64,000 nt of DNA from an uncultured Eubacteriales bacterium (GCA_934446365.1 CAKSDZ010000002.1:310001-374000), one strand, 5' to 3'. Shown: positions 7,722 through 15,985, counted from the stretch's first letter. A program made the numbers and translations. Notes: generated by a model from the sequence alone, not told the origin.

Positions 7722-8955
7722 ATGAAAATTGACAAAAAAGAAAAATGGAAAAGTTTAATATGTATCATTATTTTTGTTGGAATGCTTTTTTCACTCTGTA
7801 ATACAATATTGTTAGCAGGATTAGTAGAGTCATTGAATACTGGCACCACAAGGCCAATAGAAGGAGGGAAATACTTTTCTCAAAAACCCACAAACTGGAA
7901 GATATATCGATATTGACAATGATGCTTCTTCCTATGCAAATAGTAAACTTGAACAATGGGATTTTAGTGGTTTAGCTAATCAAAGATGGACTTTTACATA
8001 TGTTCCATCGGGAACATATGCCGGTTATTATACAATTAAATCGGATATATATGAAGGCACAAAGTTATTTATGACTGTTAAAAATAATTCAACTGCAAAT
8101 GATGCCGACATAATTCTTTCAAGCTATAACGGGGGAGCAGGTCAATTTTGGAAAATTGAAGAAACTTCAAATGGAAGATATAAAATTTCTCCTGCCTGCG
8201 GAATTTCAGATAACAGAGTTCTTTGTGTAAATGATGCTTTATTCGGTGCTACCGGAAATGGTCTAGACATTAAATCAAGAACATACACAAATGATAGTAA
8301 CTACAAAGATGAATGGATCTTAGAAGCAGTCCCTTACACTTTTTATGGTATAACAAATACGGGGCATGATCATCAAAGTGCATTAAATAATGTAATAACT
8401 TCCCTGAACAGCGATGGATACAGCGTAAACCCCGTGTTAAAAACAGGTGCCATTTCGCCAAGTGTCAGTAAAAAAGATTTAAAAGAATCCGCACTTTTTA
8501 CAATTAGATGTCATGGTCAAGTTGTTCTTTATGCCAACTCTACATTAGCAGCAGCAACTGGAATCGCGTTAAATGATTCGACTTATCAGACTATTGGCTT
8601 TTATAGTGATATATGGAATTCAAGCATGACAAGTGAAGAATATATTTGTAGTACCGATAATTTTAGTCAGCTTGACTTAGCACTGCTTATTGGTTGTGAA
8701 ACATCATATGGAACAACAAATAATCTTCCTTTTCAAATCGTAAATCATGGAGCTAAAACTGCTGTTGGTTTTTCAGAAAATATCTTATGTAGCAATGCTA
8801 ACAAATGGACAGAAGATTTTTACTTTTACCTCTCCATGGGTTACACAGTTCAAGAATCTGTAGCTTATGCTAAATCCAAAAGTACTGCTGAATCTGGATT
8901 AAAAAGTGCCCAAATTGACGGCGATTCATCATATATACTGATTCCATGGGGCTGA
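7722..8955 (+). pseudogene. secreted ricin-type lectin / caspase-fold (clan CD) peptidase-like protein, frameshifted
   Basis: The ATG at 7722 (TAGGAG site upstream) opens a frame with a basic start and a long hydrophobic signal or anchor segment, but it stops at 7916. From about 7880 the +1 frame continues without stop to 8955. Joining them by dropping one T from the T4 run at 7875-7878 gives a 410-residue protein whose junction reads E-G-G-K-Y-F-L-K-N-P-Q-T-G-R-Y, a textbook start of a ricin-type beta-trefoil repeat. Q-x-W-type repeats follow (S-G-L-A-N-Q-R-W, G-A-G-Q-F-W). The C-terminal 200 residues have the caspase-fold pattern: hydrophobic strand then C-H-G (His codon 8512-8514), later L-L-I-G-C-E-T (Cys codon 8695-8697), then G-A-K-T-A-V-G-F. 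AT-rich base use unlike its neighbours suggests transfer. It may be a true pseudogene, a sequencing error or a switchable gene. Confidence 0.72.
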
Positions 8956-9010
8956 CACTTGTTTTCCTACCATGAATGAAAAAATACTATTTCAGAAAGG
9001 ATAGATACGC

Positions 9011-9946
9011 ATGAAAAAAATATTGTCTTTATCGCTCGCCCTTTGCCTTGCCGCAGTGTCGCTTGCCGGATGTACCCGCGGGAACGGACCGCAGGAAACG
9101 ACAGCCGGCTCGGAGGGAAAGCCGGACAGAACGCGAACCGTACTTTCCGCGCCGACGGAATCCAGTCCTTATTCGGTACTGGAATTCGGATATTCCGATT
9201 CCGTATCCGGCACTCTTCACACCATGGAATATACGTATTGGAGCCGTGACCGATTCACCGACTCCGGCGCGGCAAAGACAAAGAGAATGAGCGTCGGCGG
9301 CATGGTCTGCACCGGAAGCTATGTCGATTCCGATTACGAGACCTACAATACCTTTGCCACCGCTCGCTATTTGGATCAGAATCAAAAACTCTTTGAGGTC
9401 GACGACAGGGGACTTCTGACATCGTATTTTTGGGGCTCCTCAGGGCTTCAAACAACCGGAGGAACCTGCTCGCAGGAAGAATGCCTTGAAATCGCAAAAG
9501 CGTTTCTTCGCCCGTATGCCGAGCTTTCCTCCTATCAGGTCGATGTTCTGTTTCATGAGGCGGACGGACTCTATGAGATCGAATTTACCAAATATATTGG
9601 GTCCTGTAAAACGACCGACCGCGCCACAGTTACCGTTGCGGCGTCCGGCGAGCTTTACAGCTATTCCTCGACAATGCTTGGCAGAATTTCAACGGAAACT
9701 GTCAACGACTTTGATATGACAAAAGCCGAGGTCTCCGTTTCCGGCAAGCTATACGCGATTTACGGCGGCGTCCTTGAAAGATATGACAGCGTGGAATATG
9801 AAATCCTCGATACAAAATTGACGCTTTTGGAGGACGGAAGCGCCGCTCTCATCTATACCGTCGACGTATCCTGCATCAACGCAGTAGAGGACCACGAGGT
9901 CGTTACAAGCGAAAGAGTGCAGCTTCTGATACAAAACCAAACCTAA
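9011..9946 (+). CDS. putative lipoprotein of unknown function
   Basis: No family recognised. The 311-residue protein starts with a classic lipoprotein signal peptide: two Lys, a hydrophobic core and the lipobox L-A-G-C with the lipidated Cys at residue 21. A Thr/Ser/Gly-rich linker (about 22-55) precedes a beta-rich domain. It should be anchored to the outer face of the cytoplasmic membrane. An AAAGGA site lies about 11 bases before the ATG. Codon use returns to the GC-rich style of the rest of the window, unlike the gene just upstream, so the two are unlikely to share an origin. A strong terminator at 9954-9993 ends it. Confidence 0.8.
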   Translation: MKKILSLSLALCLAAVSLAGCTRGNGPQETTAGSEGKPDRTRTVLSAPTESSPYSVLEFGYSDSVSGTLHTMEYTYWSRDRFTDSGAAKTKRMSVGGMVCTGSYVDSDYETYNTFATARYLDQNQKLFEVDDRGLLTSYFWGSSGLQTTGGTCSQEECLEIAKAFLRPYAELSSYQVDVLFHEADGLYEIEFTKYIGSCKTTDRATVTVAASGELYSYSSTMLGRISTETVNDFDMTKAEVSVSGKLYAIYGGVLERYDSVEYEILDTKLTLLEDGSAALIYTVDVSCINAVEDHEVVTSERVQLLIQNQT

Positions 9947-9953
9947 AATACAG

Positions 9954-9993
9954 CGGACGGCCGTCTTGCTTCGCTTGACAGCCGTCCGTTTTT
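9954..9993 (+). terminator. intrinsic terminator after the lipoprotein gene
   Basis: cggacggc (9954-9961) pairs with gccgtccg (9981-9988), with a further inner stem, followed by a T5 run. Confidence 0.85.
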
Positions 9994-10054
9994 ATGATAT
10001 TCTGAAAGCGGCGGAGAAAAAAAGTCTCCGTAATCACACAAAAAGGAGAGCTTC

Positions 10055-10111
10055 ATGAAAACATCATACGCATCGGAGCGTGTCGCAGACCGGGAGGTTT
10101 GCGAAAGGTAA
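10055..10111 (+). CDS. possible 18-residue small ORF
   Basis: ATG at 10055, four bases after an AAAAAGGAGAG site that is stronger than many in the window, encodes 18 residues (M-K-T-S-Y-A-S-E-R-V-A-D-R-E-V-C-E-R) and stops at TAA. It ends 52 bases before the RNHCP gene. It could be a leader peptide, an independent microprotein, or the remnant of a truncated gene. No family recognised, and such short frames often arise by chance. Confidence 0.3.
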   Translation: MKTSYASERVADREVCER

Positions 10112-10163
10112 CGCCGCATTCCTCCCAAAAGGTCGACTGAAATCGCTTTCCGGAGGAAATATC

Positions 10164-10583
10164 ATGAAACAAAAATCATATCCACAGCATAAAACGACAA
10201 ATCACAGCACATCGGAAAACAGCTTTCTCTGTGAGGTATGCGGCAGGCGGGTGACGCCGGAGGGTGCCGGCAGCCGTCACCGGAACCACTGTCCTTATTG
10301 TCTCCACAGTCTGCATCTGGATACAATCCCCGGCGACCGTGCCTCCGCCTGCGGCGGACGAATGGAGCCGATTGCCGTTTGGTCCCGACGCGGCGGCGAA
10401 TGGGCGATCATCCATCGCTGTCAGAAATGCGGCGCACTCCGTTCCAACCGTATCGCGGCCGACGACAACCTTGTAAAGCTCCTCGCCATCGCCGCGGCGC
10501 CGCTTGCCGCACCTCCGGTGCCGGCAATTTGTATGGGCGGCGAACTTCCGGAAGAGAAGTCCGATTCCGGATGCAAAGCCTGA
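10164..10583 (+). CDS. RNHCP-domain zinc-finger-like protein
   Basis: The 139-residue protein contains the diagnostic R-N-H-C-P motif within paired Cys motifs: C-E-V-C-G, R-N-H-C-P-Y-C-L, then C-G-G-R-M and C-Q-K-C-G. This arrangement predicts one or two structural zinc sites. The family is widespread and its function is not established. The C-terminal third is Ala/Pro-rich and poorly structured. The ATG at 10164 follows a GGAGGAAATATC site. A terminator at 10597-10626 ends it, so it is monocistronic or shares a transcript only with the 18-codon frame upstream. Confidence 0.85.
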   Translation: MKQKSYPQHKTTNHSTSENSFLCEVCGRRVTPEGAGSRHRNHCPYCLHSLHLDTIPGDRASACGGRMEPIAVWSRRGGEWAIIHRCQKCGALRSNRIAADDNLVKLLAIAAAPLAAPPVPAICMGGELPEEKSDSGCKA

Positions 10584-10596
10584 TATTGGAAATTGC

Positions 10597-10626
10597 AAAA
10601 AATACCCGTAAACCGGGTATTTTTTG
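10597..10626 (+). terminator. intrinsic terminator after RNHCP gene
   Basis: An A6-TACCCG / CGGGTA-T6 hairpin centred on 10611 with T runs on both sides. Confidence 0.75.
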
Positions 10627-10642
10627 TTTTGCCCAAAAAGGC

Positions 10643-10671
10643 TTGACAAAAGCGTTCTCTTGTGATAGAAT
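10643..10671 (+). promoter_or_regulatory. sigma-70-type promoter upstream of structured leader
   Basis: TTGACA (10643-10648), 17-base spacer, TAGAAT (10666-10671). Transcription should start near 10678, about 245 bases before the methyltransferase ATG. Confidence 0.8.
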
Positions 10672-10839
10672 GACGAAAATTTTTCAAAACGGAGCAAGCG
10701 GGCATGATCGGTCTTGTGATATCGGGAACCGGATATGACGGCGCGGGGAATTGGTCCTTCGGAGGGACTCATTCGGACGCGTCCGTTTTGCTATGCTTCC
10801 ATTTGAAAAAGTAACCGTTTCAAATTCAGCAAATAAGAG

Positions 10840-10899
10840 CGGCTTCGGTCCGAACATACAGAATTTTCCTCATTTCTGTCTGTCGCCGAAGCCGTTTTT
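10840..10899 (+). terminator. intrinsic terminator inside the methyltransferase leader
   Basis: cggcttcgg (10840-10848) pairs with ccgaagccg (10886-10894), enclosing a second small hairpin (acagaa / ttctgt), and is followed by T10895-T10899. It lies only 24 bases before the ATG of the next gene, so it either ends a small RNA or acts as an attenuator. An upstream hairpin (atttgaaa 10801-10808 / tttcaaat 10818-10825) sits next to it. Confidence 0.75.
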
Positions 10900-10922
10900 G
10901 TTTTCTGAGGAAAGGAGACACC

Positions 10923-11748
10923 ATGAACACCTTCAACTATCTGAACGAATACTACAACACTCATGACGAGGACGCGCGCCTTTCCCCCAAGCGCGGGCAG
11001 GTGGAATTTCTCACAACCGTCCGATACATCGGGAAATACCTCAAAGCCGGTATGAAAATTCTCGAAATCGGCGCCGGCACCGGACGTTATTCCCACTATT
11101 TTGCCCGCCAAGGATACGAGGTCGACGCGGTGGAGCTGGTCCCGCACAACATTGAGATTTTTCGCGGGAACACCCTGCCGGACGAAAAAATCACCGTTGC
11201 CGAGGGAAATGCGACCGACCTTTCCGCCTATGCCGACCATGCCTATGATATCACACTCCTGCTCGGTCCCATGTATCATCTGTTCACCGAAGAGGAAAAG
11301 AAGCGGGCGCTCTCGGAAGCGGTGCGTGTAACAAAGCCGGGGGGAATCCTGTTTGTCGCCTATTGTATGAATGATGCGACCGTGATTCAATACGGCTTTA
11401 TGAGAGGAAATCTCCTGAACGGAACAGAAATAAAAAAAGGCTTGTCGATAGGAAAACCTTTCGTCTTTCCTCTACCCCCCCGAGGAGGTGTTTGTCTTGT
11501 ACCGCAAAGAGGACATCGACGCCTTTGACGAGGCGCTTCCCGTGCGCCGCCTGCATCTTGTCGGCGCGGATTTGTTCACAAGATACATAGCCGGCACGGT
11601 GGAGGCGATGGACGACGAAACCTATACGCTTTACTTAAACGATCATTTTGCCGTCTGCGAGCACGCCGAGCTTGTCGGAATTTCCAATCATACGCTCGAT
11701 GTTCTGCAAAAACACGGCGAAAATGGCGCTGTCCCCACAGAAGAATGA
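10923..11748 (+). pseudogene. class I SAM-dependent methyltransferase, frameshifted at a C7 tract
   Basis: The ATG at 10923 (AAAGGAG six bases upstream) opens a frame with the SAM-binding motif I-L-E-I-G-A-G-T-G-R-Y and later L-L-L-G-P-M-Y-H-L and K-P-G-G-I-L motifs, but after a run of seven C (11475-11481) it goes out of frame and ends at 11528. The +1 frame continues from the tract to 11748. Removing one C gives a 274-residue protein with a smooth junction, F-P-L-P-P-E-E-V-F-V-L-Y-R-K-E-D-I-D, the expected continuation of this family, including G-I-S-N-H-T-L-D near the end. The family's substrates are unknown. The break could be a homopolymer sequencing error, phase variation or genuine decay. 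Confidence 0.82.
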
Positions 11749-11757
11749 AATTAACTC

Positions 11758-11786
11758 TTGCAGGAAAACCTTACATATGATATAAT
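11758..11786 (+). promoter_or_regulatory. glyA promoter
   Basis: TTGCAG (11758-11763), 17-base spacer, TATAAT (11781-11786), about 90 bases before the glyA start. Confidence 0.75.
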
Positions 11787-11878
11787 GTTTTATTATAGGA
11801 TAAATTTTCGGATTTCCTATCTTTCTCTATTTTATTGAATTTTATATTGCCGCGGTCTGCGGCAGAACGGAGAATACT

Positions 11879-13123
11879 ATGGTAGATAAAAACATCGGCT
11901 TTATCACAGATTACGATCCCGAGCTCGGAGCTGCTATGGGCGCCGAGCTTGCGCGTCAGCGCCGCGGCATCGAGCTTATCGCGTCGGAAAACTTCGTTTC
12001 CGAACCGGTCATGGCGGCCATGGGCAGCATCCTCACCAATAAATATGCCGAGGGCTATCCCGGTAAGCGCTACTACGGCGGCTGCGAATGTGTGGACGTC
12101 GTGGAAAATATCGCACGTGAGCGCGCCTGCAAGCTCTTCGGCGCGGAGCATGCCAACGTTCAGCCGCACAGCGGCGCGCAGGCGAATATGGCGGTCTATT
12201 TCGCGCTGTTGAAGCCCGGCGACACCGTGCTCGGCATGAATCTCGCGCACGGCGGGCATCTCACGCACGGCTCGCCCGTCAACATGTCCGGTTCCTATTT
12301 CCATTTTGTCCCCTACGGCGTGGATTCCGAAACCGGACGCATCAACTATGAAAAGCTCCGCGAAATCGCGCTCGAAGCAAAGCCGAAGCTCATCGTAGCC
12401 GGCGCTTCCGCCTATCCCCGCATCATCGATTTTGAGAAAATCGCCGCGGTCGCCAAGGAAGTCGGCGCTTACTTCATGGTCGATATGGCGCACATCGCGG
12501 GACTTGTCGCGGCGGGACTGCATCCGAGCCCCGTCCCATATGCCGACGTCGTCACCACGACCACGCACAAAACGCTCCGCGGTCCGCGCGGCGGCATGAT
12601 CCTTTGCCGCGAGGAGTTGGCAAAGCAGATTGACAAGGCGATCTTCCCCGGCACGCAGGGCGGTCCGCTCATGCACATCATCGCCGCAAAAGCCGTCTGC
12701 TTCGGCGAAGCGCTGAAACCCGAATTCAAAACCTATCAGGAGCAGATTCTGAAAAATGCGAAAGCGCTCGAAAAGTCCCTGCTCGCCGAGGGCTTCGACC
12801 TCGTTTCCGGCGGCACGGACAATCACCTGCTGCTCGTCGATCTGCGTCCGATGAATATCACCGGCAAAGAGCTTGAACACAGACTCGACGAGGTTTATAT
12901 CACCGTCAACAAAAACGCAATTCCCGACGATCCGCAAAGCCCGTTCATCACAAGCGGTATCCGCGTCGGCACGCCCGCCGCGACCTCGAGAGGGCTGAAA
13001 GAGGAGGATATGGCCGTCGTCGGTCACCTCATCGGTCTTACCGCCAAGGATTTCGAGGCCAGCGCGGACGAGGTCCGTGCGGAAGTGACGAAATTATGTG
13101 CGAAATATCCGCTTTACAACTAA
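11879..13123 (+). CDS. glyA: serine hydroxymethyltransferase
   Basis: The 414-residue protein has the complete SHMT pattern: I-E-L-I-A-S-E-N-F-V-S near the start, K-Y-A-E-G-Y-P-G-K-R-Y-Y-G-G (55-68), V-D-M-A-H-I-A-G-L-V, and the PLP-binding lysine K231 in T-T-T-T-H-K-T-L-R-G-P-R-G-G. It makes glycine and 5,10-methylene-THF from serine and so feeds one-carbon units to the purine operon elsewhere in the window. The ATG at 11879 has a CGGAG site. It is the first gene of a plus-strand run with pncC overlapping its end. Confidence 0.97.
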   Translation: MVDKNIGFITDYDPELGAAMGAELARQRRGIELIASENFVSEPVMAAMGSILTNKYAEGYPGKRYYGGCECVDVVENIARERACKLFGAEHANVQPHSGAQANMAVYFALLKPGDTVLGMNLAHGGHLTHGSPVNMSGSYFHFVPYGVDSETGRINYEKLREIALEAKPKLIVAGASAYPRIIDFEKIAAVAKEVGAYFMVDMAHIAGLVAAGLHPSPVPYADVVTTTTHKTLRGPRGGMILCREELAKQIDKAIFPGTQGGPLMHIIAAKAVCFGEALKPEFKTYQEQILKNAKALEKSLLAEGFDLVSGGTDNHLLLVDLRPMNITGKELEHRLDEVYITVNKNAIPDDPQSPFITSGIRVGTPAATSRGLKEEDMAVVGHLIGLTAKDFEASADEVRAEVTKLCAKYPLYN

Positions 13124-13605
13124 AAATCAAAGAGCTGTCGTCAAAGCTCGTGTCGCTTTGCACGGCAAGAGGCGTCACCTTCGGTACGGCGGAAAGCTGC
13201 ACCGGAGGGCTTATCGCCGCTTCCGTGACGGACATCCCCGGCGCCTCCGCCGCATTTTTCGGCGGAATCGTCTCCTATGACAACAGCATCAAGGAGAGGC
13301 TCCTCGGCGTGCGCAAGCAGACACTCGAAACATACGGCGCCGTTTCCGAGCAAACCGCAAAGGAAATGGCGCGCGGTGCCGTTTCCGCCCTCGGGACCGA
13401 ACTCGCCGTCTCCGTGACCGGTATCGCCGGCCCCGGCGGCGGGTCTCCCGAAAAGCCTGTGGGGCTTGTTTATATCGCGGCATCCTCGAAAAACGGTGAT
13501 ATCGCGTGCCAAAAAAATCTGTTTGAGGGAAACAGATTGCAGATTCGCCTGCAAACCGTCGTATCGGCGCTTGAAATGTTGACTTTCGCCGTCGAAAAAG
13601 GTTGA
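13096..13605 (+). CDS. pncC: CinA C-terminal-domain protein, nicotinamide-nucleotide amidase type
   Basis: The 169-residue protein corresponds to the CinA C-terminal amidase domain alone. It carries the conserved T-A-E-S-C-T-G-G-L-I segment (31-40), a G-G-I-V-S-Y motif, the T-G-I-A-G-P-G-G-G motif and a K-P-V-G-L-V-Y motif. Such proteins deamidate nicotinamide mononucleotide in NAD salvage. The start overlaps the end of glyA by 28 bases in a different frame, implying translational coupling. The N-terminal CinA domain is absent, which is normal for PncC-type members. Confidence 0.9.
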   Translation: MCEISALQLKIKELSSKLVSLCTARGVTFGTAESCTGGLIAASVTDIPGASAAFFGGIVSYDNSIKERLLGVRKQTLETYGAVSEQTAKEMARGAVSALGTELAVSVTGIAGPGGGSPEKPVGLVYIAASSKNGDIACQKNLFEGNRLQIRLQTVVSALEMLTFAVEKG

Positions 13606-13719
13606 TCGGCTGCCGCTTTTAGCACCGAAAAGGGTTTTTGTGGAAAACCCTGTGGAAATTGTTGAAAATTACAAATTTTTCCATATCGCATGGTTTTATG
13701 GAAAGAACAGGAGGCGGCC
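13606..13719 (+). other. intergenic stretch with DnaA-box-like sites
   Basis: Between pncC and holA. TGTGGAAAA at 13639-13647 matches the reverse complement of the DnaA box consensus TTWTNCACA, and TGTGGAAAT at 13651-13659 differs by one base. A small inverted repeat (agggtttt 13631-13638 / aaaaccct 13644-13651) overlaps the first site. Confidence 0.35.
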
Positions 13720-14823
13720 ATGCCGGAAAAACGCAATGGCCCGATGCGCCCGGAGGAGCTTTCCGACGTGATAAAAAAAGGAATCTGCGGCGCGTTTGTC
13801 TTTTTCGGGGACGAGGACTACCTGAAAAGCCACTACCGCGACGAAATCTATCGGAGCATCATGACGGAGGGGATGGAAACTTTCAATTATTTCGCGGTCT
13901 CCTTCTCTCCCGCCGCCGGCTCGCGCGAAACCGCGATGACACGGCTTGCGGACGCGGTGAATGCCGTCCCGATGATGCAGGACAAGAAGCTTATTGTCGT
14001 CTCCGACCTTGCGCCCGCGGGACTGCCCAAGGATTTATTGGAAGCCCTGTGCGGCTCGCTCTCGCTCGCGGAAAAATCGGACGATACGGTCGTCATCCTT
14101 TATTGCCGGGCGGACGAGCTGGAAACGGACTATAAGCTCGAAGCGAGCACGGTATACAAAAAGCTATCCTCCTGCGCAAAAATGGTGCGGTTTGACCTTC
14201 AATCGAGAGGAAAGCTCATCGCATGGACAAAACGGCACTTCACAAAGGAATCCGTTCTGATTTCCGACGAAGCCGTGGGACTGCTCGTCGATCTCTGTGC
14301 GGGACGCATGATGCCGCTGTCGGGCGAGATTCAAAAGCTCATCTGCTATGCAAAATACGGCAAGGAGGGAGAAAAACCTCCCGTCATCGATGAGGACGAC
14401 GTCAAAAGAATCGCCGCCGCAAGCAGTCCGGACGAGGTGCCGTTTGCGATGCTCACCGCCGCTCAAAGCTGGAAGCTCTCCGAGATGCGCGCCGTCATGG
14501 ACGCCGCGCGCGAACAGAGAGAGGAGCCGGTGGCGGTTCTGGCAAGGCTTTCCCGCATCTATCTCGATATGCTTCTCATCAAAACCGCGGCGGCGGAGGC
14601 CATGAGCGCCGCGGAGATCGCCAAGGACATGAAAATGAAGGATTTCCGCGTCGGAAAGTATCTGTCCTCGATTGCCAAAGTGCCGGTGGACGTGATCGAA
14701 AATGCGGCCGCACTCGCCTATGAGACCGACCGCAGACTCAAAAGCCTGCCGTCGGATCCATGGGTACTGCTCGACGAGCTGATCGTCAAAATCTACGCGC
14801 CGAAATCGCTGCGGCGCACTTAA
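13720..14823 (+). CDS. holA: DNA polymerase III delta subunit
   Basis: The 367-residue protein matches HolA in length and N-terminus: a G-A-F-V-F-F-G-D-E-D-Y-L-K segment followed by an AAA+-like but Walker-poor fold. It then shows helical middle and C-terminal domains with P-D-E-V-P-F-A-M-L and D-R-R-L-K-S-L-P near the end. HolA is the wrench subunit that opens the beta clamp in the clamp loader. The ATG at 13720 with an AGGAGGCGGCC site was chosen over an upstream in-frame ATG that lacks one. Just downstream lie rRNA-processing and membrane genes, all closely spaced. Confidence 0.88.
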   Translation: MPEKRNGPMRPEELSDVIKKGICGAFVFFGDEDYLKSHYRDEIYRSIMTEGMETFNYFAVSFSPAAGSRETAMTRLADAVNAVPMMQDKKLIVVSDLAPAGLPKDLLEALCGSLSLAEKSDDTVVILYCRADELETDYKLEASTVYKKLSSCAKMVRFDLQSRGKLIAWTKRHFTKESVLISDEAVGLLVDLCAGRMMPLSGEIQKLICYAKYGKEGEKPPVIDEDDVKRIAAASSPDEVPFAMLTAAQSWKLSEMRAVMDAAREQREEPVAVLARLSRIYLDMLLIKTAAAEAMSAAEIAKDMKMKDFRVGKYLSSIAKVPVDVIENAAALAYETDRRLKSLPSDPWVLLDELIVKIYAPKSLRRT

Positions 14824-14838
14824 ATCCGGAGGCTGCCG

Positions 14839-15438
14839 ATGCTTTCGATCTCCAAACCGATCATTGTCGAGGGAAAATACGACAAAATCAAGCTTTCCTC
14901 CATTGTGAGGGCCAATATCATCACGACGGACGGCTTCGGCATTTTTTCCGACGCCGAAAAGGCGCAGCTTCTTCGCAGACTTGCCGAAAAAAGAGGCGTC
15001 ATCGCGCTGACGGACAGCGACGGCGCGGGACTTGTCATCCGAAATTACCTCAAAAATCTGATTCCCGCCGACAAGCTCATTCATCTCTATATCCCGCAGA
15101 TTAAGGGGCGGGAACGGCGCAAAAGCGCGCCCTCAAAGGAAGGCTATCTCGGCGTCGAGGGAATCGACGCGGACATGCTTCAAAAGCTGCTCGCGCCGTT
15201 TGCCGACGACGGCACGGCGGAAAATCAAATGAATCTCACCAAACCGGAGTTTTACTCGCTCGGACTTTCCGGCCGTCATGACAGCGCACGGCTCCGGACG
15301 CAGCTCGCACATGCGCTGGCGCTCCCAGATAACCTATCGTCGAACGCGCTCCTTGCGGCAATCAACATGCTCGTCACCGAAACCGAATTCGCATCCGCTC
15401 TCGAAGCGGCAAAAATCCATATGCAGACGGAGGAATGA
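14839..15438 (+). CDS. Toprim-domain protein, RNase M5-like
   Basis: The 199-residue protein opens with a Toprim domain: P-I-I-V-E-G-K-Y-D-K with the catalytic Glu, and I-A-L-T-D-S-D-G-A-G giving the D-x-D metal pair. A basic, helical C-terminal half follows. Size and motif order resemble RNase M5 (RnmV), which matures 5S rRNA in Bacillota, though the family also contains uncharacterised Toprim proteins. Presence of an mrnC gene three frames downstream, another rRNA-maturation nuclease, supports the link. The ATG at 14839 is 15 bases after the holA stop with a GGAGG site. Confidence 0.72.
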   Translation: MLSISKPIIVEGKYDKIKLSSIVRANIITTDGFGIFSDAEKAQLLRRLAEKRGVIALTDSDGAGLVIRNYLKNLIPADKLIHLYIPQIKGRERRKSAPSKEGYLGVEGIDADMLQKLLAPFADDGTAENQMNLTKPEFYSLGLSGRHDSARLRTQLAHALALPDNLSSNALLAAINMLVTETEFASALEAAKIHMQTEE

Positions 15439-15442
15439 AGTT

Positions 15443-15985
15443 TTGCAAAATCCCGGCCAAAAAAGCGGTTCCGGCGGAGCCGTCGTCAAATTTCTCAACC
15501 GCATTATCGATTCCGTGCTGAACTTTCTGCATCTCTCCAAATATAAGGAACAGATTATGTATCTCGTCGTCGGAGGCGGCACGACCGTTATCGACTGGGT
15601 TGTTTTCACGCTGCTTGTCTTTCTCCTGCCCGACCTCTCTTCCCTGCCGTTCTTCGATCGGTTCCCCAATGCCATCGAATACACGGCGGCATGGGCGGCC
15701 GCAGTCCTCTTCGCCTACTGGGCAAGCAAATATTTCGTTTTTGAAACCGCCAAAAAGGAAGGCTCCGTGCAGTTTTTCAAATTCGTCGGTTCAAGAGTGC
15801 TCACGCTCATCCTGTCTTTGGCGGGTGATTTTCTGCTCACGGGCCTTATGAAAATGAACGAATTTCTCGCGAAGCTGATTATCTCCGTCCTTGTCATCAT
15901 CATCAATTATATCACGAGCAAGCTTCTCGTTTTCAATCACAAAATCTCGGAGGACAGCCGGCATGACGACACGGAACATCCATGA
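15443..15985 (+). CDS. GtrA-like family membrane protein
   Basis: The 180-residue protein has four hydrophobic segments and the GtrA-family signatures Y-L-V-V-G-G-G-T-T-V-I-D-W near the first helix and A-Y-W-A-S-K-Y-F-V-F-E, ending in a short charged tail. GtrA-like proteins are thought to move lipid-linked sugars or to support cell-surface glycosylation. No ATG fits: the best start is the TTG at 15443, nine bases after a GGAGG site and just after the stop of the Toprim gene. The 3' end overlaps mrnC by 23 bases. Confidence 0.82.
   Translation: MQNPGQKSGSGGAVVKFLNRIIDSVLNFLHLSKYKEQIMYLVVGGGTTVIDWVVFTLLVFLLPDLSSLPFFDRFPNAIEYTAAWAAAVLFAYWASKYFVFETAKKEGSVQFFKFVGSRVLTLILSLAGDFLLTGLMKMNEFLAKLIISVLVIIINYITSKLLVFNHKISEDSRHDDTEHP

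Larger units (their letters stand above)
10584..10922 (+). other. intergenic region with promoter, structured leader and internal terminator
   Basis: After the RNHCP terminator comes a consensus promoter (10643-10671), then about 165 bases with several hairpins, a full intrinsic terminator (10840-10899), and the methyltransferase ribosome binding site at 10911-10917. A 36-codon open frame starts at ATG 10704 behind GGAG but has no convincing protein character. The arrangement fits either a small RNA of roughly 220 nt or a leader controlled by conditional termination. I do not recognise a known riboswitch or T-box in it. Confidence 0.55.

Noticed and set aside
8071..8955. Independent gene starting at the ATG at 8071
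   Set aside because: There is no ribosome binding site there, and the frame is continuous with a ricin-lectin start upstream at 7880; it is the second half of the frameshifted gene.
10643..10900. T-box, SRP RNA or 6S RNA
   Set aside because: No T-box specifier or conserved T-box sequence, no SRP tetraloop motif and no clear long central-bubble helix could be identified by eye.
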